DNA of 64,000 nt from Rhabdophis nuchalis. Its lineage: Eukaryota; Chordata; Lepidosauria; Squamata; Natricidae. Below the pieces are notes generated by a model. It was not told the origin of the DNA. It did not search any database and was given only the letters and a program-made list of their open reading frames with translations. The DNA is taken from assembly GCA_039707465.1 (NCBI GenBank), contig CM077643.1:381917919-381981918 (forward strand), read 5' to 3'. Made by a program: the position numbers and the translations under genes. This document shows, in pieces, positions 60,400-64,000 of the stretch (positions are counted from its first letter, which is position 1; each line of letters opens with the position of its first letter).

Positions 60400-62002
60400 C
60401 TGGAGAGAACAAGCAGAAGAACGTCAGTGGAGTTTTGCTTGATCAGGAGAAAAGACCCAAGCAGCCTAGAGCAGCCCCCGCCCCCCAAAACCTTTTGGGC
60501 ACCAGGGACCAGTTCCATGGAGGCCGTTTTTTCCACGGACCGGGGCAAGCGTGATTTTGCATGTTTGCCTGGATCCCGCACGTGTTTACGGATGGGGCTT
60601 GGCTCGCTTGCGCAGCCTGGTTCTTGGTGTGCTGTGAATCGGTGCCCATCTGCGGCCTGTGGGTTGGGGGACCCCTGGCCTAGTGGCACTGGAAGTCTTG
60701 AAGAAGATGTTGGATTGCCATTTGTCTGAAATGGTATAGGGTTTCCTGCCTAGGCAGGGGGATGGACTAGAAGACCTCCAAGGTCCCTTCCAACTCTGCT
60801 ATTGTATTGTATTGTATGGTTGTGCAATTCAGCCAGTTCTATCCGGTTCAGGCAAACCGATAGAGGTGGCAGCGGGAGGCTCTGCCCACCCGCCCGGAAG
60901 TCATCATGTCCCGTTTTTGACACTCTGCGCATGCATGGAAGGTTCTGTGCCTATGTGGAGGTGGCAGGTGAGCTCGCCTTTGCGAACTCGTAGCAAAGGT
61001 AAGTTGATTTCACCTCTGCCTAGTGGGCCCTAGACAGAGTCTGAAGGCATCACACTATTTTTCAGCCTTGGCAGGTTGAAAATGTATGGACTTCCCAGAA
61101 TTCTCAGCGTGTGTGTGTGTGTATATTTTTCTCCACCAAAAGAGGACAAGAATCATGATCAGCAGGAGTCAACGACATCTTGATGGCACATAATCCGTTC
61201 CTCAAAAATATGAGCATCGGCTACTCTCCATTTAAAGAGGACAGGAATCATGGCAAACAGAGGGGAAATGCTGTATAGGGATCAAGAACTAATAAGGAGA
61301 AGAAATAGCTTCCTCCAAGTTCTCCATACTGGTCGTTTCACAACCTTAGCAACTTTAAGATGTGGGACTTCTACTCGCTGGCTGGGGAATTCTGGCAGTT
61401 GAAGTCTGCGCATTTCCATGTTGCTAAGGTTGAAAGCCTTGTTCCATCATTATGTAGACCCATAGACAGTAAAGGTTGGAAGCCACCTTGGCTCTCATCT
61501 AGTGAGACTGAAGGTCAGTTGCAAAAGAAAAGTACAAAACTGGATGTGGGAGCAGCAAAAGAAGAGCTGAACTTCTCACAGTCTGAATTTTGCTGGAAGG
61601 TTGGAAAAGCCTTAACTTAATGTTTCTCAGCCTTGAAGATATATGGACGTTAGCTCCCAGAATTCCCCAGGCAGCATGCTGGTAATTCTGGGAGTTGAAG
61701 TCCACACATCTTCAAGGATGCCAAGGTTGGGAAGCACTGGCTTAATTTGTCCTTCCAGGCTGGACCATCCCTTTCTCCAAGCCACAGATCCTCTCATCCC
61801 CATATCTAGGGGCTCCCCTGACACGTCTGTTTCCACTTGCTCACCGTTTCTCATGATCCAAATCACAGCAACAAACAGCGATAGGAAAGAAGCTGGGAGG
61901 ACAACTGGGAGGACAGTAGCGGTCCAGGAAGCCTCGCACATTGAGGCCAAAATCCAAGGTTCGGGGTAGGTAATCAGGGTCAGCGCTGACTCTTCCAATG
62001 AT
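60237..62002 (-). CDS. LIMK1: LIM domain kinase 1, last two coding exons (partial)
   Basis: Two minus-strand exons with GT-AG borders and matching phase join into 106 residues plus stop: [20 protein letters not shown], then [40 protein letters not shown] and a tail ending AEVSE. This is the end of the kinase domain (C-lobe helices, including the conserved Arg of EKRPSF) and the LIMK1-type C-terminus ([21 protein letters not shown]). LIMK1 is a Ser/Thr kinase that phosphorylates cofilin and so stabilises actin filaments. LIM, PDZ and catalytic-loop exons are not present up to 64 kb. Tail to tail with SEPTIN4. LIMK2 is the main alternative; the tail fits LIMK1 better. Confidence 0.93.
60472..60677. 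mobile_element. hAT non-autonomous element
   Basis: Left end degenerate (CAGCCCCCGCCCC), then TTTTGGGCACCAGGGACCAG; right GGGTTGGGGGACCCCTG. Flanks GCCTAGAG (60464-60471) and GCCTAGTG (60678-60685). Lies in the last LIMK1 intron. Confidence 0.85.
60687..61017 (+). repeat. CR1/L3 tail joined to a hAT-like piece
   Basis: 60687-60820 is a CR1/L3 3' end (GTCTTGAAGAAGATGTTGG ... GACCTCCAAGGTCCC, then (TATTG)n). 60835-61017 resembles the 27038 hAT-like family and ends GATTTCACCTCTG. GCCTAGTGG flanks the whole unit. Confidence 0.65.
61618..61739. mobile_element. palindromic hAT MITE (diverged)
   Basis: Ends TAATGTTTCTCAGCC / GGGAAGCACTG around CCCAGGCAGCATGCTGG. Flanks CCTTAACT and GCTTAATT agree at 6 of 8 bases. 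A further remnant lies at 61330-61440. Confidence 0.75.
61845..62002 (-). CDS. LIMK1: LIMK1 penultimate coding exon
   Basis: Minus-strand acceptor TATTTTGCAG|ATCATT, donor AAACG|GTGAGC. 158 bp in phase 0, 52 codons plus 2 bases: [20 protein letters not shown] ... CCDLDHEKR. It covers the late C-lobe of the kinase domain. Confidence 0.95.
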
Positions 62003-62071
62003 CTGCAAAATAAAAACAGGAGTTGTTAGAAGTTTCTCTGGAGTGATCTAGGCTTGGTTAACAATCTAGAA

Positions 62072-62365
62072 CAGGGATGGTTAACCTTTTTGGCATCGAG
62101 TGCCAAAACTGGAGCATGCATGCGTGCATACCAGAGCACCAGAACCCAGAAGAGAGCAGCTGGCCATGCACACTGGCCAGCTGTGTGAAGACCAACTGGC
62201 CAGCTGCTCTCTTCCAGGTTCCAGTGTGCACATGCACGCTGGCCAGTTGGTCTTCACACATATGTGTGACGGAACCTGGAAGAACAGCTGGCGATGGCAT
62301 GCGTGCCCACAGAGAAGGCTCTGCGTGCCACCTCTGGCACGTGTGCCATAGGTTTGCCATCCCGG
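62072..62365. mobile_element. hAT non-autonomous element
   Basis: Ends CAGGGATGGTTAACC / GGTTTGCCATCCCGG, duplication ATCTAGAA (62064-62071 and 62366-62373). Contains an internal inverted pair around GACCAACTGGCCAGC. Intron of LIMK1. Confidence 0.92.
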
Positions 62366-62497
62366 ATCTAGAACAAGTCTTCAAAGATGGTGCTTTGGAG
62401 ATAAACTGAGCCACTTAAAAGAGCCAAGTAGAATATTGGTAGGCCAATGCCAGATGCCTCAAGGGCTTTTCAGGAGTCCATGTATAGCATTTGCATA

Positions 62498-62993
62498 CCG
62501 TATTTTTCGGAGTATAAGACGCAAAAAAAAGGTGAAAATCTGGGTGCATCTTATACACGGAATACAGCATTTTTTGCCTCCTGAAACCCCGCCCCCTTCA
62601 CCAAAATGGCCGTGCATAGCCTCTAGGAACCTTTTAAAGAACTCCTGTGGGCTGGGGAGGGCAGGAATGAGCAAAGAACAGGATGTTTTTTGCTCAATTC
62701 ACTCCCCCCCCCAGCACTCTATAAGCTTCCTAAAGGCTAACCATGCCCTTTTTAAAATAAAAAATGGGCCAGTTTTTGCTCATTTTTGCCCCCCCCCCCC
62801 ACCCTCCGGGAGCACTCTGTAAGCCCCCTAAATGCTATTCATGCCTTTTTGGGAGAAAAAGCAGGCTCATTTTTGTGCAAAACGGGCCGTTTTTGGGAGG
62901 TTTGCAGAGTGCAAAAACCTTTTTTTTAAATTTGCTATACAAAACCTTGGTGCATCTTATACGCCTGTGCATCTTGCACTCTGAAAAATACGG
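62498..62993. mobile_element. TA-flanked MITE (GTATTTTTC family)
   Basis: Left TA|CCGTATTTTTCGGAG, right CTCTGAAAAATACGG|TC; the right TA is mutated. The best preserved terminal repeats of this family in the window. Confidence 0.8.
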
Positions 62994-63126
62994 TCTTTCA
63001 TTTCAATATCTCTGATAGATATATGCCAAAATATGCCTGAGTAATGCTTACAATAATGCTAACTTTATGAGGCTAGTATGATCATTCGCACATTACATGT
63101 AGGAAACTAAGGGATGGGTGGGTATA

Positions 63127-63500
63127 AGGGGTGGTCCTCAATTTGCAACAATTCACTTAGTGACCATTTAAAATTACAATGACCCTGAAAAAAGTGACCT
63201 ATGATCATTTTTCACACTTACGACTGTTGCAGCATCCCCAGGACCACGTGATCAAAATACAGAAGCTTGACAAATGACTCATATTTATGACAGTTGCAGT
63301 GGTTGTGTGATCACCTTTTGTGACTTTCTTAGAAGCAAAGTCAATGGGAAATCTGGATTCACTTAACTCAACAACTGCAGCAATTCACTTAACAACTGTG
63401 GCAAGAAAAGTCATAAAAGGGGGCAAATACACTTAACAAATGTTTCCCCTAGCAACAGAAATGCTAGACTCTATTATGGTCGTAAGTCAAGGGCTACCCG
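63127..63500. mobile_element. TA-flanked MITE (GTAGTCCTCGACTTAC family)
   Basis: Left GGGGTGGTCCTCAATTTGC, right GTAAGTCAAGGGCTACCCG|TA. Another partial relative runs off the window at about 63870-64000. Confidence 0.72.
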
Positions 63501-63664
63501 TACTTCTCTGCAAAAACTGTATACAGGAAAATTGCACTTGGATGTATTAGGAGTCTGGTAGTTTCCATGTAATCTCCTTTTCCAACTAACAAAATATATT
63601 GAAAAGCATAAACTTTCATAAATTGCAGCTCACATCACCTATCAAATATTAGTGTCTTTTATGA

Positions 63665-63800
63665 CAGGGGTCCCCAACCTTTGCAACTTTTAAGTCTGAA
63701 GGACTTCAGCTCCCAGACTTCTCCAGCCAGCAAAGCTGGCTGGAGAATTCTGGGAGTTGAAGTCCTTCAGACTTAAAGTTGCAAAGGTTGGAGACTCCTG
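63665..63800. mobile_element. palindromic hAT MITE
   Basis: Ends CAGGGGTCCCCAACC / GGAGACTCCTG, duplication TTTTATGA (63657-63664 and 63801-63808). Confidence 0.95.
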
Positions 63801-64000
63801 TTTTATGATGTGAGTGGTTATTACACAATATTACCCCAACCCACACTGTACAACTGAACTACCAGCATACTTTCAATTTACCACTATTTGTTTAGCAACC
63901 ATTCAAAGCTACATCGGCACTGTGAAAAATGTGATTTATACATGGTTCTTGCATAGTCAACCATTGCAGTCCTGTTAGGAGTAGACTCCTATAGTTGGGT

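Noticed and set aside
59780..60729. Plus-strand frames of up to 237 codons near LIMK1
   Set aside because: Antisense to the LIMK1 last exon and its downstream GC-rich DNA; no motif, no splice support.
61627..61998. Minus-strand frame with a hydrophobic stretch that looks like a membrane protein
   Set aside because: The true frame of this exon is LIMK1 ([15 protein letters not shown]...), one base out of register, with splice sites and phase that fit the next exon.

Overview
The window is vertebrate nuclear DNA, most likely from a squamate reptile (snake or lizard). Evidence: two spliced vertebrate genes with standard GT-AG introns; a repeat mix of L2- and CR1/L3-type LINEs, a BovB/RTE LINE, a Sauria-type SINE with a BovB-like tail, L1-like insertions and many hAT and TA-flanked MITEs; and (AATAG)n and (AATAC)n runs on CR1 tails. 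The species cannot be fixed from the sequence. Almost every long open frame is either a transposon ORF or noise.

Layout. 1-717 is unassigned. 718-6597 holds a complete DIRS-like tyrosine-recombinase retrotransposon with gag-like, RT/RNase H/methyltransferase-like and tyrosine-recombinase ORFs, all open. It has 110-bp terminal inverted repeats identical to each other and an internal complementary region. 6656-18600 is repeat-dominated: TA-flanked MITEs, one of them split by an L2 LINE with an open EN-RT frame (8727-11916), an L2 3' fragment, a tRNA-derived SINE and a cluster of hAT MITEs. 18604-47852 is the septin-4 gene (SEPTIN4) on the + strand. Twelve coding exons give a 509-residue product from the first in-frame ATG seen, with a full septin GTPase core and a short C-terminal heptad tail. 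Its introns are packed with hAT palindromes, CR1/L3, L2, BovB and L1-like pieces, a solo LTR and large microsatellites. 47853 to about 52.45 kb is a possible long 3'UTR. 60237-62002 on the - strand holds the last two coding exons of LIM kinase 1 (LIMK1), so the two genes are tail to tail; the rest of LIMK1 lies beyond 64 kb.

How the parts relate. SEPTIN4 encodes a filament-forming GTPase; LIMK1 encodes a kinase that phosphorylates cofilin. Both act on the cytoskeleton, but nothing here shows shared regulation. The transposon strata can be ordered by nesting: MITEs and CR1/L3 tails are the older hosts, hAT MITEs with a TA-centred 8-bp target duplication inserted into them repeatedly, and an L2 LINE and an L1-like insertion interrupt older MITEs. 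The DIRS element looks young, because its ITRs are identical and its ORFs open.

I did not find a new cellular system. The items most worth a second look are the structurally complete DIRS element with its terminal CATTTT overlap, the shared target signature and reused target sites of the hAT MITEs, an in-frame candidate alternative last exon of SEPTIN4 at 39233-39266, and an L1-like insertion with a 103-bp target duplication next to SEPTIN4 exon 10.
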